Shown here: positions 1 to 7,849 of the stretch, in pieces
How the letters are laid out: each line of letters begins with the position of its first letter
Position numbering within the stretch: position 1 is the first letter of the stretch
NCBI RefSeq assembly: GCF_030209445.1
Contig: NZ_JARVSD010000012.1
Location: 62,001-126,000, forward strand
Source: Promicromonospora sp. MEB111
Lineage (GTDB): Bacteria > Actinomycetota > Actinomycetes > Actinomycetales > Cellulomonadaceae
Direction: 5' to 3'
DNA length: 64,000 nucleotides
Program-made: the position numbers and the translations under genes
The notes under the pieces: model-generated
The model's input: only the letters and a program-made list of their open reading frames with translations
The model's database searches: none
What the model was told of the DNA's origin: nothing

Positions 1-618
1 TGCGTCCGGCGCGGCGGTGAGTGATGCCCGGATCAGGGTGCAGAGCTCCGCCCGGGTCGCCGTCGCCTCGGCGTCGGGTGACGACCGCCAGGTGTCGACG
101 GCGGCTCGGTGGCCGGCGATCGCGACGGCGCACACGAAGCGGGCCGAGAGGTCCGCTCCGGGCGCGTCGGCCAGCCGCGCCGTGATCGCGTCGACCACCT
201 GCTGTGTCAGGCGCTCGCACACCAGCATGCCCGCGGCGTCGATCGCCGGGTGGGTGCCGCTCAGACGGGCGCTGAGCACCGCGAGGCGTTCCCACCCGGG
301 TGGCATCCGCTCGACGCGCTCGACGAGCGCGTCACCCAGGACCTCCAGCAGCGGCCCGCTGCGGGCGAGCACCTCGTCGAGACCGTCGATCAGGGTGCGC
401 CAGACGTCGTTCAGCGGGGTCAGTGCGAGGTCTTCCTTGCCCGCGAAGTAGCGGAAGAAGCTCCGCTTGGACACCTCGGCCTGGTCGCACAGCCAGTCGA
501 CGGTCACCGCGTCGTACCCACGCTCGGCGAAGGCCGGCAGTGCGATCTCCACCAGGCGCTGCCGGCTCCGCGCGATGCGCCTGCTGCGGAGCGTGCCTGT
601 GCCGGGCTGCGTCGTCAT
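1..618 (-). CDS. TetR-family transcriptional regulator (3' end outside window)
   Basis: Reading the minus strand from ATG at 618 gives 206 codons with no stop before base 1, so the C-terminus lies outside. The first 60 residues form a TetR HTH: RSRQRLVEIALPAFAERG, then VTVDWLCDQAEVSKRSFFRYF, followed by GKEDL. The rest is an alpha-helical ligand-binding domain without a recognisable subfamily. The start is supported by a leaderless -10 (TATGAT) 6 nt before the ATG. A 21-bp near-perfect palindrome lies between this gene and the divergent oxidoreductase at 671, so it probably represses both itself and that gene. Ligand unknown. Confidence 0.88.
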   Translation of the reverse strand, partial: MTTQPGTGTLRSRRIARSRQRLVEIALPAFAERGYDAVTVDWLCDQAEVSKRSFFRYFAGKEDLALTPLNDVWRTLIDGLDEVLARSGPLLEVLGDALVERVERMPPGWERLAVLSARLSGTHPAIDAAGMLVCERLTQQVVDAITARLADAPGADLSARFVCAVAIAGHRAAVDTWRSSPDAEATATRAELCTLIRASLTAAPDA

Positions 619-624
619 CGGGCC

Positions 625-630
625 ATCATA
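625..630 (-). promoter_or_regulatory. Leaderless -10 element of the TetR gene
   Basis: On the minus strand TATGAT is followed by 6 nt (GGCCCG) and then the ATG at 618. This spacing puts the transcription start on the start codon. No Shine-Dalgarno sequence precedes the ATG. Confidence 0.55.
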
Positions 631-633
631 GCG

Positions 634-654
634 AACTGGCACTCAGTGGCAGTT
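634..654. promoter_or_regulatory. Palindromic operator between TetR and oxidoreductase genes
   Basis: The arms AACTGGCACT and AGTGGCAGTT flank a central C. Nine of ten base pairs are complementary; the only mismatch is the sixth pair (G639/G649). The site lies between the two opposed -10 elements, as expected for a TetR dimer controlling both promoters. Confidence 0.75.
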
Positions 655-658
655 GGCA

Positions 659-664
659 TACAGT
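659..664 (+). promoter_or_regulatory. Leaderless -10 element of the oxidoreductase gene
   Basis: TACAGT, then exactly 6 nt, then ATG at 671. It is the mirror image of the arrangement on the other side of the operator. Confidence 0.5.
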
Positions 665-670
665 TGCGGC

Positions 671-1591
671 ATGCTCGCATGGACGGTCGACCACTCGTCA
701 CCCAGCCACCTCAGCCTGCGCGAGGTGCCCGACCCGGTACCCGGACCGCACGACGCCGTCATCCAGGTGCTCGCCTTTGCGCCGAACCACGGCGACCTCG
801 AGGCGCTGCCGGGCCTGCCGGACGGCATGATCCCCGGCTGGGACGCGGCGGGCGTCGTCGTGGCCGAGGCGCTCGACGGGACGGGCCCGCGCCTCGGCCA
901 GGTGGTGGCATCGCTGGGGGTGGACAGCGCCTGGGCGCAGCGTCGGCTTGTGACCGCAGAGTCCGTGGGAGTCGCCCCCGACGGCGCCGACCCGAACCTC
1001 ACCAGTGTCGTGCCCGTCGCGGCCACCAGTGCACTGCGCGGGCTGCGCCGCCTCGGCCCGCTCCTCGGCCGCCGTGTGCTGGTGCTCGGCGGGACCAGCG
1101 CTGTGGGGCTGTTCGCCGTCCAGCTCGCCGCCCGCAGCGGTGCCGAGGTCGTCGCTACCACGCGGAACCGCGCCGCGCGGCGCCGGCTGGTCGAGCTCGG
1201 TGCGCGTGAGGTGATCGCCGCGCCGTCCGACCTGGGCCAGGACGTGTCCGGTGTGCTCGACCTGTTGGGCGGCTCCCACCTGGTGGAGGCGTTCGCCCGG
1301 CTGGCACCGGGCGGCACGCTCGTCGCGCTGGGGCACGCGGCCGGGCAGGAGGAGCGCTTCGGGTACGGGGCCCTGTTCGGTGACGCCGGCCGCCACGACC
1401 GGTCCCTGACGACGTTCTTCCTCGGGGCCGAGACCGATCTCGGCCCCGACATGGCGTGGCTCGCGACCGAGATCCACGAGGGCCGCCTCGACCCCGTGGT
1501 CGCGGCCGTCCGACCGTGGCAGGAGCTGCCGGACGCTTTCGCCGCCGGCGCGGGGCGGACGCACGGCAAGGTCGTCCTGACCGTGGGCTGA
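671..1591 (+). CDS. Zinc-independent MDR-family NAD(P)H oxidoreductase (quinone-oxidoreductase-like)
   Basis: 306 residues. The N-terminal GroES-like half contains APNHGD and IPGWDAAGVV; the C-terminal Rossmann half contains VLVLGGTSAVGLFAVQLAA, a nucleotide-binding loop of the GGTSAVG type. No structural-zinc cysteine cluster or catalytic Zn ligands are seen, so an NADPH-dependent enone or quinone reductase is more likely than an alcohol dehydrogenase. The ATG at 671 is chosen over an upstream in-frame TTG at 653 because 653 lies inside the operator and 671 has a -10 element 6 nt upstream. Divergent from, and probably repressed by, the TetR at 1-618; induction by a reactive electrophile would fit (inference). 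Confidence 0.85.
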   Translation: MLAWTVDHSSPSHLSLREVPDPVPGPHDAVIQVLAFAPNHGDLEALPGLPDGMIPGWDAAGVVVAEALDGTGPRLGQVVASLGVDSAWAQRRLVTAESVGVAPDGADPNLTSVVPVAATSALRGLRRLGPLLGRRVLVLGGTSAVGLFAVQLAARSGAEVVATTRNRAARRRLVELGAREVIAAPSDLGQDVSGVLDLLGGSHLVEAFARLAPGGTLVALGHAAGQEERFGYGALFGDAGRHDRSLTTFFLGAETDLGPDMAWLATEIHEGRLDPVVAAVRPWQELPDAFAAGAGRTHGKVVLTVG

Positions 1592-1614
1592 GGCAGACGC
1601 CGTCCGCTTCCTAC

Positions 1615-2532
1615 CTACAGGTGGTCCGTGTAGAAGCCGGCCAGGCGGTCGACGGCGGCGTCGACGTACTCGGGTACGTCGTACATCTCGTAGTGGCCGG
1701 CGCCTTCGACGACCATGAGGTCCACGGGGTTGGGTGCCAGCTTCCAGAGCTGCATGCCGGACTCGTAGGAGCCGGTGTTGCCGATGCGCCCGGCGAGGAC
1801 GACCTGCAGCGGCTGCGTCATGAGCTGATCGACCAGATGGAACGCGTCATAGCCCAGGAGCAGGGCGTCGCCGCGCGAGAGGCGACGGTTCGTCGCATGC
1901 TCGCTGCCGCCCCGTTCGGTGCGGTAGTACGTGATCGCCTGGGTCGTGTCGAGATCGGTGACGCCGGCCGCCGCGGCGTCCTCCAGGGTGTCGGGCAGCC
2001 AGTTCTCGCGGGTCAGCTCGCCGGTGCGGTTCTCCTCGGTGCGAGCTTCGGCCATCGCGTCGAGGCCGGCCGCCGGGCCGTCCGGCTGGAAGCCGCGGAA
2101 CGACGTGCCCATGTTGCCGGGGACGACCGTGCCGACGGCCTTGATGCGGTGGTCGGTGCGAGCGGTGTGCACCGCGTAGCCGCCGCCGGCGCAGATGCCG
2201 AGCACGCCGATGCGCTGCGGGTCGATGCCGGGCAGCGTGCCGAGCGTGTCGATCGCGTAGGAGATGTCCTCGCCACGGCGGTAGGGGTCCTCGAGGTCGC
2301 GCGGCTCGCCGCCGCTCTGCCCCTGGTGGGCGGGGTCGAACACGAGCGCTGCGATGCCCCGGGCGGCCAGCCGGGCGGCGTAGTTCGCGCCGATCTGTTC
2401 CTTGACGCTGCTGCCCGGCGTCGAGAGCACGACGGCGCGCAGGGCGGACCCCTCGGCCGGGAGGCTGTCGGGGAGGTAGAGATCGGCCGCGAGCTCGATC
2501 GGCCCGCGGGGGATCGTGAGGTGCTGAAGCAT
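1615..2532 (-). CDS. Alpha/beta hydrolase, YcjY/dienelactone-hydrolase type
   Basis: 305 residues. The protein opens with a beta-sandwich-like strand pair (TIPRGPIELAADLYLP), has VLSTPGSSVKEQ where the oxyanion loop is expected, FDPAHQGQSGG, and a nucleophile elbow GICAGGGYA in which the nucleophile position is cysteine rather than serine. Cys at this place is known from dienelactone hydrolases and YcjY-like proteins. The candidate acid and His lie in the C-terminal 70 residues (VVEGAGHYEMYD contains the His). Divergent from the MarR gene at 2640. Substrate unknown; the MarR context suggests detoxification of an aromatic or ester compound (inference). Confidence 0.8.
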   Translation of the reverse strand: MLQHLTIPRGPIELAADLYLPDSLPAEGSALRAVVLSTPGSSVKEQIGANYAARLAARGIAALVFDPAHQGQSGGEPRDLEDPYRRGEDISYAIDTLGTLPGIDPQRIGVLGICAGGGYAVHTARTDHRIKAVGTVVPGNMGTSFRGFQPDGPAAGLDAMAEARTEENRTGELTRENWLPDTLEDAAAAGVTDLDTTQAITYYRTERGGSEHATNRRLSRGDALLLGYDAFHLVDQLMTQPLQVVLAGRIGNTGSYESGMQLWKLAPNPVDLMVVEGAGHYEMYDVPEYVDAAVDRLAGFYTDHL

Positions 2533-2600
2533 CGGTGGAGAACCTCTCGCGTCGGTTTCGTTCCATGATGTTTTAGTCCGAAGTGACAGGTAGTACAGTA

Positions 2601-2614
2601 TGGAACTAATTCCA
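2601..2614. promoter_or_regulatory. Palindrome in the hydrolase/MarR divergent promoter
   Basis: TGGAA-CTAA-TTCCA, perfect 5-bp arms, in an AT-richer stretch between the start codons at 2532 and 2640. Plausible MarR operator; too short to be certain. Confidence 0.4.
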
Positions 2615-2639
2615 CGGTAGCACCCGATCAGGAGGTCGT

Positions 2640-3068
2640 ATGCCGGTCGACGCCGCGCAGCTCTGGACGCTGAACCACCGCCTGCTCACCGTCGTGCTCG
2701 ACGCCTGCAGCGCCGAGCTGGCCGAGCTCGGCCTGGAGGCGAAGGAGTTCTTCGTGCTCGCCGAGGTGGCCGCGTCCCCGTACCCGGCCGAGCTGGCGGC
2801 GAGGCTGGTGATCCCCAAGGCGAGCGTGACGGTCTACGTGCGCAATCTCGTCGCCAAGGGGTTCATGCGCCGCGAGATCGACGACACGGACCTGCGGCGG
2901 CACCGCCTCGTGCTCACGGACGACGGCGTGGCCGCGCGGGACCGCGCCTTCGCGGCGCTGGCGAGGGCGTTCGACCGGAGGTTGGCGGCGATCGCGCCCC
3001 AGGACCGTGCCGAGCTGCAGCGGATCCTGCTCGCGCTGCTCGAGCCGGCCCCGGAGGCGACCTCGTGA
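2640..3068 (+). CDS. MarR-family transcriptional regulator
   Basis: 142 residues. A winged-helix core spans residues 35-105: FFVLAEVAASPYPAELAARL, then IPKASVTVYVRNLVAKGFMRRE (recognition helix) and the wing DDTDLRRHRLVLTDDG with the conserved D-x-R basic turn. Strong Shine-Dalgarno AGGAGG at 2630-2635 supports this ATG. The stop overlaps the GTG of the DUF2255 gene by 4 nt (GTGA), so the two are co-translated. Probably controls the divergent hydrolase. Confidence 0.88.
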   Translation: MPVDAAQLWTLNHRLLTVVLDACSAELAELGLEAKEFFVLAEVAASPYPAELAARLVIPKASVTVYVRNLVAKGFMRREIDDTDLRRHRLVLTDDGVAARDRAFAALARAFDRRLAAIAPQDRAELQRILLALLEPAPEATS

Positions 3069-3463
3069 GCGACGTCCCGCTGCCGTCCGGGCCGTGGACC
3101 GAGCACGAACTGGCTCAGCTCGACGACTCGGAGCTGATCCGCGTCGCAGCGGCCCGTGCGGACGGAACGCTGCGGCCCCTCGTGACCGTCGGGCACGTCC
3201 GCCTCGGCCAGGACGAGCTCATCCGCTCGCTCCACGGCACCAGCGGTGCCTGGTACCGAGCTGCGGTGGCCTCCGGCCGAGGCGAGATCGAGATCGGTGG
3301 CCTACGCGTCGCGGTCGCGTTCCTGCCCGACCACGGGCGTGAGGCGGACGTCGACCAAGCGCTGCGCTCCCGCTACGGCGACGACGCCGGCGTCCGCCGG
3401 ATGACACGCTCGCCGGCACGCGACGCGACTCTGCGGGTGGTCCCGCTGAGAACCGGCGTGTGA
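3065..3463 (+). CDS. DUF2255 family protein
   Basis: 132 residues. The sequence follows the DUF2255 pattern: WTEHELAQLDDSELIRVAA at the start, a central strand pair, GAWYRAA, then GEIEIGGLRVAVAF and a C-terminal ARDATLRVVPL. The family has a small split-barrel-like fold and no established biochemical function. Translation is coupled to the MarR gene through a GTGA overlap, which suggests a shared response. The GTG at 3065 is the only start consistent with the N-terminal family boundary. Confidence 0.8.
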   Translation: MSDVPLPSGPWTEHELAQLDDSELIRVAAARADGTLRPLVTVGHVRLGQDELIRSLHGTSGAWYRAAVASGRGEIEIGGLRVAVAFLPDHGREADVDQALRSRYGDDAGVRRMTRSPARDATLRVVPLRTGV

Positions 3464-3549
3464 ACCTCGCACCGAAAGGTCTGCCGCGATCGGTGGACGC
3501 CGCCTTGGGGTGCCGCCAAGCTCGATCGGCGCATACGCCGGGCGCGACA

Positions 3550-3555
3550 TACCAT
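3550..3555 (+). promoter_or_regulatory. Leaderless -10 element of the small membrane protein
   Basis: TACCAT followed by 6 nt and GTG at 3562. The local sequence is distinctly AT-rich against its surroundings. Confidence 0.5.
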
Positions 3556-3561
3556 ATTGGT

Positions 3562-3723
3562 GTGTGGACCGCAATTGTGATTCTGCTGGTGATCTGGGCG
3601 GTGCTGGCCGTCGTCGGGTTCGTCTTCGAAGGACTCTTGTGGCTGGCCGTGGTCGGACTCATTCTGTTCGTGGGCACGTTGATCATTGGGATCATTCGCC
3701 AACGGATTCGTCGTAGCGGCTGA
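3562..3723 (+). CDS. Small hydrophobic membrane protein (53 aa)
   Basis: Starting at the GTG at 3562, the protein has two predicted membrane segments (TAIVILLVIWAVLAVVGFVF and LLWLAVVGLILFVGTLIIGI) and a basic tail (RQRIRRS). The reading frame stays open upstream to 3460, but the upstream part is hydrophilic and the -10 element 6 nt before 3562 argues for the short form. Proteins of this shape are common and uncharacterised in actinobacteria. Function unknown. Confidence 0.65.
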   Translation: MWTAIVILLVIWAVLAVVGFVFEGLLWLAVVGLILFVGTLIIGIIRQRIRRSG

Positions 3724-3779
3724 ACTGCTCGTCGTCCGGCCAGAGCACCGAGGCCCGCGGTTCTCGCCGGCCCGGATGC

Positions 3780-4355
3780 TCACTCGAAGCGGACGCGCTC
3801 TGCCTCGGCCTTCACCCTGGCCGCACGTGCCGCTTCGGCCTGGCCCCATCGAAGACGCTCGTCGTCGCGCCGCTCGCGCTCCGCGACGACCTGCTGATCG
3901 ATCTCACGGAGGACCCTGGCGATCTCGGTGGCGAGTCCGCCGACCAGCATCGCCAGGTTCGTGTGCGCGATCTCCAGCCGGCGGTCCGCGACTTTCAGGG
4001 ATACGCCCTGGTAGCCGCGTTCGGCGAGCATCGCCGTGACGCTCGGAGCCTCGATCAGGGCGCGCTCCTCAGCGGAGACCTGACGGGAGAAGACGGCCGT
4101 GACCAGGTACCGTTCCGGCTCGTCGTCCGTACCCAGCTCATGCGGAAGAGCGGAATCCAGCACGCCGCGCAAGAAGAGCCCACTTCTTGCGGGTTCGGTG
4201 TCAGGAGCCTTGGTGCTGCGCGGGATGTCCGGCTCGAATCCGCCGTCGTCGTCCCACTGCGCTCTCGAGGCGTCCTCGTCGGGAGCCGGAGTCTTCTGCT
4301 GTGTCGACGAAGCGTCTCGAGCGGCCTCGTGCGGGCCGCTTTCGCTCTCACCCAC
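3780..4355 (-). CDS. Hypothetical protein with C-terminal coiled coil
   Basis: 191 residues from GTG at 4355, chosen because TACGAT lies exactly 6 nt upstream. Not recognised. Residues 1-65 are acidic, low complexity and probably disordered. Residues 75-150 look folded (YLVTAVFSRQVSAEERALIE, LEIAHTNLAMLVGGLATEIA). Residues 150-191 are a charged Glu/Arg/Ala helix (VVAERERRDDERLRW onward) likely to form a coiled coil. No signal peptide or membrane segment. Upstream of its promoter lies a decayed ABC permease. Confidence 0.6.
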   Translation of the reverse strand: MGESESGPHEAARDASSTQQKTPAPDEDASRAQWDDDGGFEPDIPRSTKAPDTEPARSGLFLRGVLDSALPHELGTDDEPERYLVTAVFSRQVSAEERALIEAPSVTAMLAERGYQGVSLKVADRRLEIAHTNLAMLVGGLATEIARVLREIDQQVVAERERRDDERLRWGQAEAARAARVKAEAERVRFE

Positions 4356-4361
4356 ACTTTG

Positions 4362-4367
4362 ATCGTA
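4362..4367 (-). promoter_or_regulatory. Leaderless -10 element of the coiled-coil protein
   Basis: TACGAT on the minus strand, 6 nt before the GTG at 4355. Confidence 0.5.
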
Positions 4368-4428
4368 CTCCCGGGTGCGAACCGGGCGGCGCCCGGAGCG
4401 GGCACGCGCTGACCACCGAGCTGATCGA

Positions 4429-4674
4429 TTCCTGCTGCAGTTCGTCGGCATCTGGAACAACTTCCTGCTGCCGTTCATCATGCTCTCCGACCAGCGGCTC
4501 TACCCGATCACCCTCGGGCTGTACACGTCCCTGTCCCGAGGCGCGGGGGATTCGGACCTATACCCGCTGGTGATCACGGGCTCGGCCGTGTCGGTGGTGC
4601 CGCTGATCGTGATGGTGCTGCTGCTCCAGCGGTTCTGGCGCGCCGACCTGCTGGCCGGAGGCCTCAAGGGGTGA
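4429..4674 (+). pseudogene. Remnant of a CUT1 sugar ABC permease (C-terminal fragment)
   Basis: About 80 residues match the C-terminus of MalG-type permeases: FVGIWNNFLLPFIMLSDQ, LYPITLGLYT, then a last membrane segment and QRFWRADLLAGGLKG. The intact permease at 36913-37809 has the equivalent FVSIWNNYFLPLIMLKD and QRFWQSGLSLGAVKG. The EAA loop and the first four or five membrane segments are missing. Sequence upstream of about 4425 is the promoter region of the minus-strand gene, so the fragment has no promoter or start of its own. The reading frame of the remnant is still intact, so the loss looks fairly recent. Confidence 0.8.
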
Positions 4675-4683
4675 GCCGGGGGC

Positions 4684-5961
4684 TCAGAGGTGGAGCCGCT
4701 CGTCCAGCCAGTCGAACATGCGCTGCTCGGTCAGCTCACGGGCGAGCGGCTGGCAGTGGGAGGCGGCCCCCTCGTCCTGGGTGAAGCGGGCGAGCGTGGC
4801 GCCGGGCACCAGCTTCGCCAGCTCCGCCGACTGGGGGAAGAACTGGTCGCCGTCGGGGTCTGTGACCAGCAGCGGCGTCGTGATGCGGGCGCCGAGCTCG
4901 GGCGTGAGCGCGTACCGGGAGACCTCGTCGAGCACGGCGGAGTAGCCCTCGACCCCGTACGGACGGGCGCGGAAGGCCCAGGTCTCCCGCGCGGCCCGGC
5001 CGCCCGGCAGCCGCATGCCCAGGCGCATGTCGCGGTCGAACTTCTCCTTGTGGCCCTTCCGGTACTCGTCGAGCACGGCATGCGGGATGTTGGACAGCCA
5101 GGACCGGCCGACGTCGACGACGCCGCCGTCGGCGACCGCCGCCGCGAACCGGTGCTCGAACGCCAGGGCCCGCGGGACCCAGTACCCGCCCTGGCTGACG
5201 CCGTAGACGGCCACCCTGTCCTGGTCGACGTCGTCGCGGGTGGCCAGGTGGTCGACGACGGGGGTGAGCACGTTCTCCCAGTCGGGACGGAACGGGACGC
5301 CGCGCTCGAAGAGCATCGACTGCTGGCCCGGCCCGTCGAACAGCAGCACGGCGTACCCGCGCTCCAGCGCGCCCTCGGCGCCCTGGCACCACAGACCGCT
5401 GACCGACCCGTCGCTGCCGTTGTTCATCACCAGCACCGGCCGCGGTTCCCCGGAGAGGTCGGGTCGGAAGAACCACCCGGGCATGCTCGATCCGTCGTAG
5501 GGGATGGTGACGGCCTGCGCCGGCCACCGGCCGTGCGCGACGAAACCCTCCCAGGCTGCCCGGTGCGCCCGGAAGGTGGGTAGGTGGTCTGCGGTGTCGT
5601 CGTCGAGCCCGTCGATCGCCTCGACGGCGACGGCCAGGTAGTTCGCCGCGCGCAGGAACGCGCGCGCCGCGCTGACGGTGTGGCCGGTGTCGGCGCACCG
5701 CTGGGCCTGCCGGGCCACGTCGCGCCCCAGTGCCTCCCACGCGGCGAACCACCCGCGGTGATCCTTGGGTTTGACCCGGGCGATCGTCGCGAGCACCTCG
5801 CCCGGCTCGGAGCCGCCGCGGGCGGCTCTGCCGAGGATCGAGCGGACCTCGTAGTCCCACCCGCCCTCGTAGAAACCTGCGGTGTAGACCTCGTGCGAGC
5901 GGGTGCCGTGCCGGTCCAGGTGGTCGACGGCGAGCGCTTCGGTGGTGTCGGAGACGGCCAT
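4684..5961 (-). CDS. Alpha/beta hydrolase, FrsA/pseudooxynicotine-hydrolase type
   Basis: 425 residues. An N-terminal helical cap of about 150 residues (GWDYEVRSILGRAARG, AARAFLRAANYLAVAVEA) precedes the alpha/beta core. The core shows VLVMNNGSDGS (oxyanion region), VLLFDGPGQQ, the nucleophile elbow VYGVSQGGYW (Ser), the acid in LVTDPDGDQFFP and the His in GAASHCQP. This two-domain plan is that of the FrsA and 2,6-dihydroxypseudooxynicotine hydrolase families. Cytoplasmic, no signal peptide. The downstream end faces the permease remnant. Substrate unknown. Confidence 0.8.
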   Translation of the reverse strand: MAVSDTTEALAVDHLDRHGTRSHEVYTAGFYEGGWDYEVRSILGRAARGGSEPGEVLATIARVKPKDHRGWFAAWEALGRDVARQAQRCADTGHTVSAARAFLRAANYLAVAVEAIDGLDDDTADHLPTFRAHRAAWEGFVAHGRWPAQAVTIPYDGSSMPGWFFRPDLSGEPRPVLVMNNGSDGSVSGLWCQGAEGALERGYAVLLFDGPGQQSMLFERGVPFRPDWENVLTPVVDHLATRDDVDQDRVAVYGVSQGGYWVPRALAFEHRFAAAVADGGVVDVGRSWLSNIPHAVLDEYRKGHKEKFDRDMRLGMRLPGGRAARETWAFRARPYGVEGYSAVLDEVSRYALTPELGARITTPLLVTDPDGDQFFPQSAELAKLVPGATLARFTQDEGAASHCQPLARELTEQRMFDWLDERLHL

Positions 5962-6208
5962 GAACTCGTTCCCCTTGATGGGCTCTTGAACGATGGGCTG
6001 GAGACCGGCTGGGCGGACGGGCCGATGGGCCGGCCTGATTGCAGACTAGGTCGCGGCTTGGCCCGGCGCTCCCGCTCCGGGCAGTCTCACCCGCTCGCCA
6101 ACGCCTCCGCCTCGGCCGGCCGCCTCGAACTCCGACGACCGCACACCGAAAATCCGGCAGTCTGCTGCCGTTCATCGGCGTCTTCGCCGGGTCAACCGAG
6201 TCGGCGGT
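5962..6208. other. Intergenic stretch with no supported gene
   Basis: 247 bp between two minus-strand genes. It contains three copies of GATGGGC(C/T) near 5977-6030 but no convincing coding pattern, hairpin or promoter. Confidence 0.4.
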
Positions 6209-6916
6209 TCAGTCCTTCTTCGCAGCGGACACGTCGACGCATACGATTCCCTCGTTGCCGTCCTGGTCGGCAATCACGGTGAGCATGGGCGCGTTGCTGT
6301 CGTCGACGATGGTCCCGCCTGCTGCGACGGCGGCGGCGATCCGTTGCTCGGCAACCTCGGGCGCCACATAGACCTCGATGTGGAACCGCTGACGCGAGGG
6401 CTTCTGCTTGTCGGCGTCCCCGAACCACAGGTTCGGTACCCGTCCCGTGGCGTCCCGGATCTCGTCGCCGGGGGACCCGCGGCCCTGGGAGTCGGCGCTT
6501 CCGGTCAGCAGCGCGGCCCAGACCGGGGCGATGGTCGCGGAGTGCGCCGTGTCGAGGCCGAGCTCGATATGGCTGACCGAGACCGGCTCGGCGTCGATCT
6601 TGTGGTCGGCGGCGATCTCGGTGATCCGTCGCGCGAGGTCGACGTCCTGCTGGGTCACCCATTCGACGACGTGTTCGGTGCCCTCGCCGTCGCGGTAGAT
6701 GGCGTCGTCGCTGATCAACGTGAAGTCGACGTACCCATGACCGATCGATACGCGCGGGTGGTGGCCCAGTGCGTCGCCCGCCTCGCCCGTCGCGGCGACG
6801 AACCGTGCGCCGGTGCCGAAGTCGTCAACCACGTAGCGGGCATGCAATCCCTGGGCCAGCTTGCGCCAGTCGGTCAGGTCGGCTGCCGCGATCTGGTCGC
6901 CCGTCAGCATGTCCAT
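6209..6916 (-). CDS. Pterin carbinolamine dehydratase-like domain fused to a VOC domain
   Basis: 235 residues. Residues 1-110 resemble 4a-hydroxytetrahydrobiopterin dehydratase (PCD/DCoH): LTDWRKLAQGLHARY, then GHHPRVSIGHGYVDFTL and VTQQDVDLARRITEIA, which hold the HHP and T-x-x-D-V-D-L-A signatures. Residues 115-230 form one glyoxalase/VOC module (VSHIELGLDT, LWFGDADKQKPSRQRFHIEVYVAPEVAEQR, IADQDGNEGIVC). This fusion is known in actinobacteria, but its substrate is not. A -10-like TAGAGT lies 8 nt before the ATG, giving a very short leader. Confidence 0.78.
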   Translation of the reverse strand: MDMLTGDQIAAADLTDWRKLAQGLHARYVVDDFGTGARFVAATGEAGDALGHHPRVSIGHGYVDFTLISDDAIYRDGEGTEHVVEWVTQQDVDLARRITEIAADHKIDAEPVSVSHIELGLDTAHSATIAPVWAALLTGSADSQGRGSPGDEIRDATGRVPNLWFGDADKQKPSRQRFHIEVYVAPEVAEQRIAAAVAAGGTIVDDSNAPMLTVIADQDGNEGIVCVDVSAAKKD

Positions 6917-7060
6917 GAACGGTGACTCTAGCTCTGACGGTGCCGCAGCGGCACCAGATGACCGCCTGCCGCTCGATGAGTTGAAGGCGCTCTGGCGAGT
7001 CGCCGACCCGAGAGCGAGAACTGGTGATCGGGGGCGGGGTACGGCGGCGTCCGGGCAGGC

Positions 7061-7642
7061 TCAGGCAGGCCGGATCGTACGACGCATGACGGTGTTCCTC
7101 AGCCCCTTCGAGCGGACGAACTCGAAGCCGGCTTGCTCGTACATCGTGCGTGTTCCGTTGTAGACGAACGAGTTGTTCATCCGCTTCTCGCCGATCTCGT
7201 GCGGGTACCCCTCGACCACACCGCCACCCTGCGCGGCGATCTGGTCGAGCGCCCCGGCCAGAGCCACCTTGGCGTAGCCATGCCTGCGGTACCGCTTGTC
7301 GACGAAGATGCAGGTGATGCGGTAGTCCGGCGTGACGTCAGCCTCGGCGAGATATTGCTTGCGGTGATGGATGTTCGGCAGCTCGTCCGGGGTGCCGTAC
7401 TCGGCCCACGCGATCGCTTCATCGCCGATCAGCACCAGCGCCGCATGAGCCTGTCCGGCCTCGACGAGCCGCTTCTTCAGCGCACGGCTGCCCTCGTATC
7501 CCGGTTCCCGTTCGGCGCATTCGGGGTGGAAGTAGGTACACCAGCACCCACCGAAGATCCCGTTGTGCCGTTCGACCAGACCGGCGAACGCGTCCCACGT
7601 CCGAGCGGTCAACGGCTGGATCGAGTGTCCGTCGGTCACCAT
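7061..7642 (-). CDS. GNAT-family N-acetyltransferase
   Basis: 193 residues from ATG at 7642. Features include a Cys-rich N-terminal turn (GIFGGCWCTYFHPEC), the acceptor strand ITCIFVDKRYRRHGYAKVAL with the acetyl-CoA loop R-R-H-G-Y-A, and the C-terminal FVYNGTRTMYEQAGFEFV typical of GNAT beta-6/7. The frame stays open 65 codons further upstream to 7837, but a TACGAT element sits exactly 6 nt before 7642, so the shorter leaderless form is preferred. Substrate unknown. Confidence 0.8.
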   Translation of the reverse strand: MVTDGHSIQPLTARTWDAFAGLVERHNGIFGGCWCTYFHPECAEREPGYEGSRALKKRLVEAGQAHAALVLIGDEAIAWAEYGTPDELPNIHHRKQYLAEADVTPDYRITCIFVDKRYRRHGYAKVALAGALDQIAAQGGGVVEGYPHEIGEKRMNNSFVYNGTRTMYEQAGFEFVRSKGLRNTVMRRTIRPA

Positions 7643-7648
7643 GCACCG

Positions 7649-7654
7649 ATCGTA
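7649..7654 (-). promoter_or_regulatory. Leaderless -10 element of the GNAT gene
   Basis: TACGAT, 6 nt (CGGTGC), ATG at 7642 on the minus strand. Confidence 0.5.
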
Positions 7655-7849
7655 GGCTCCGACCGGAAGAGCGCCTGATGTACCGCTGAGGAACCACATG
7701 TGTGGGCTGGGACCTCCATCGCGGACGACCGGCAGGCGAGCAGTACGGCGCCGAGCTGCCTTTCGGGCGCGCAGGTCAAGAGCGTTGTAGAGGTCACGCC
7801 GCTCCGCCGGCAAGGTCGTCCCCACCACCAGCGACATCTGAAGACGTGC

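Noticed and set aside
7643-7837. 65-codon N-terminal extension of the GNAT gene
   Set aside because: The internal ATG has a well-placed -10 and the extension has no GNAT structure; a separate decayed ORF cannot be excluded.
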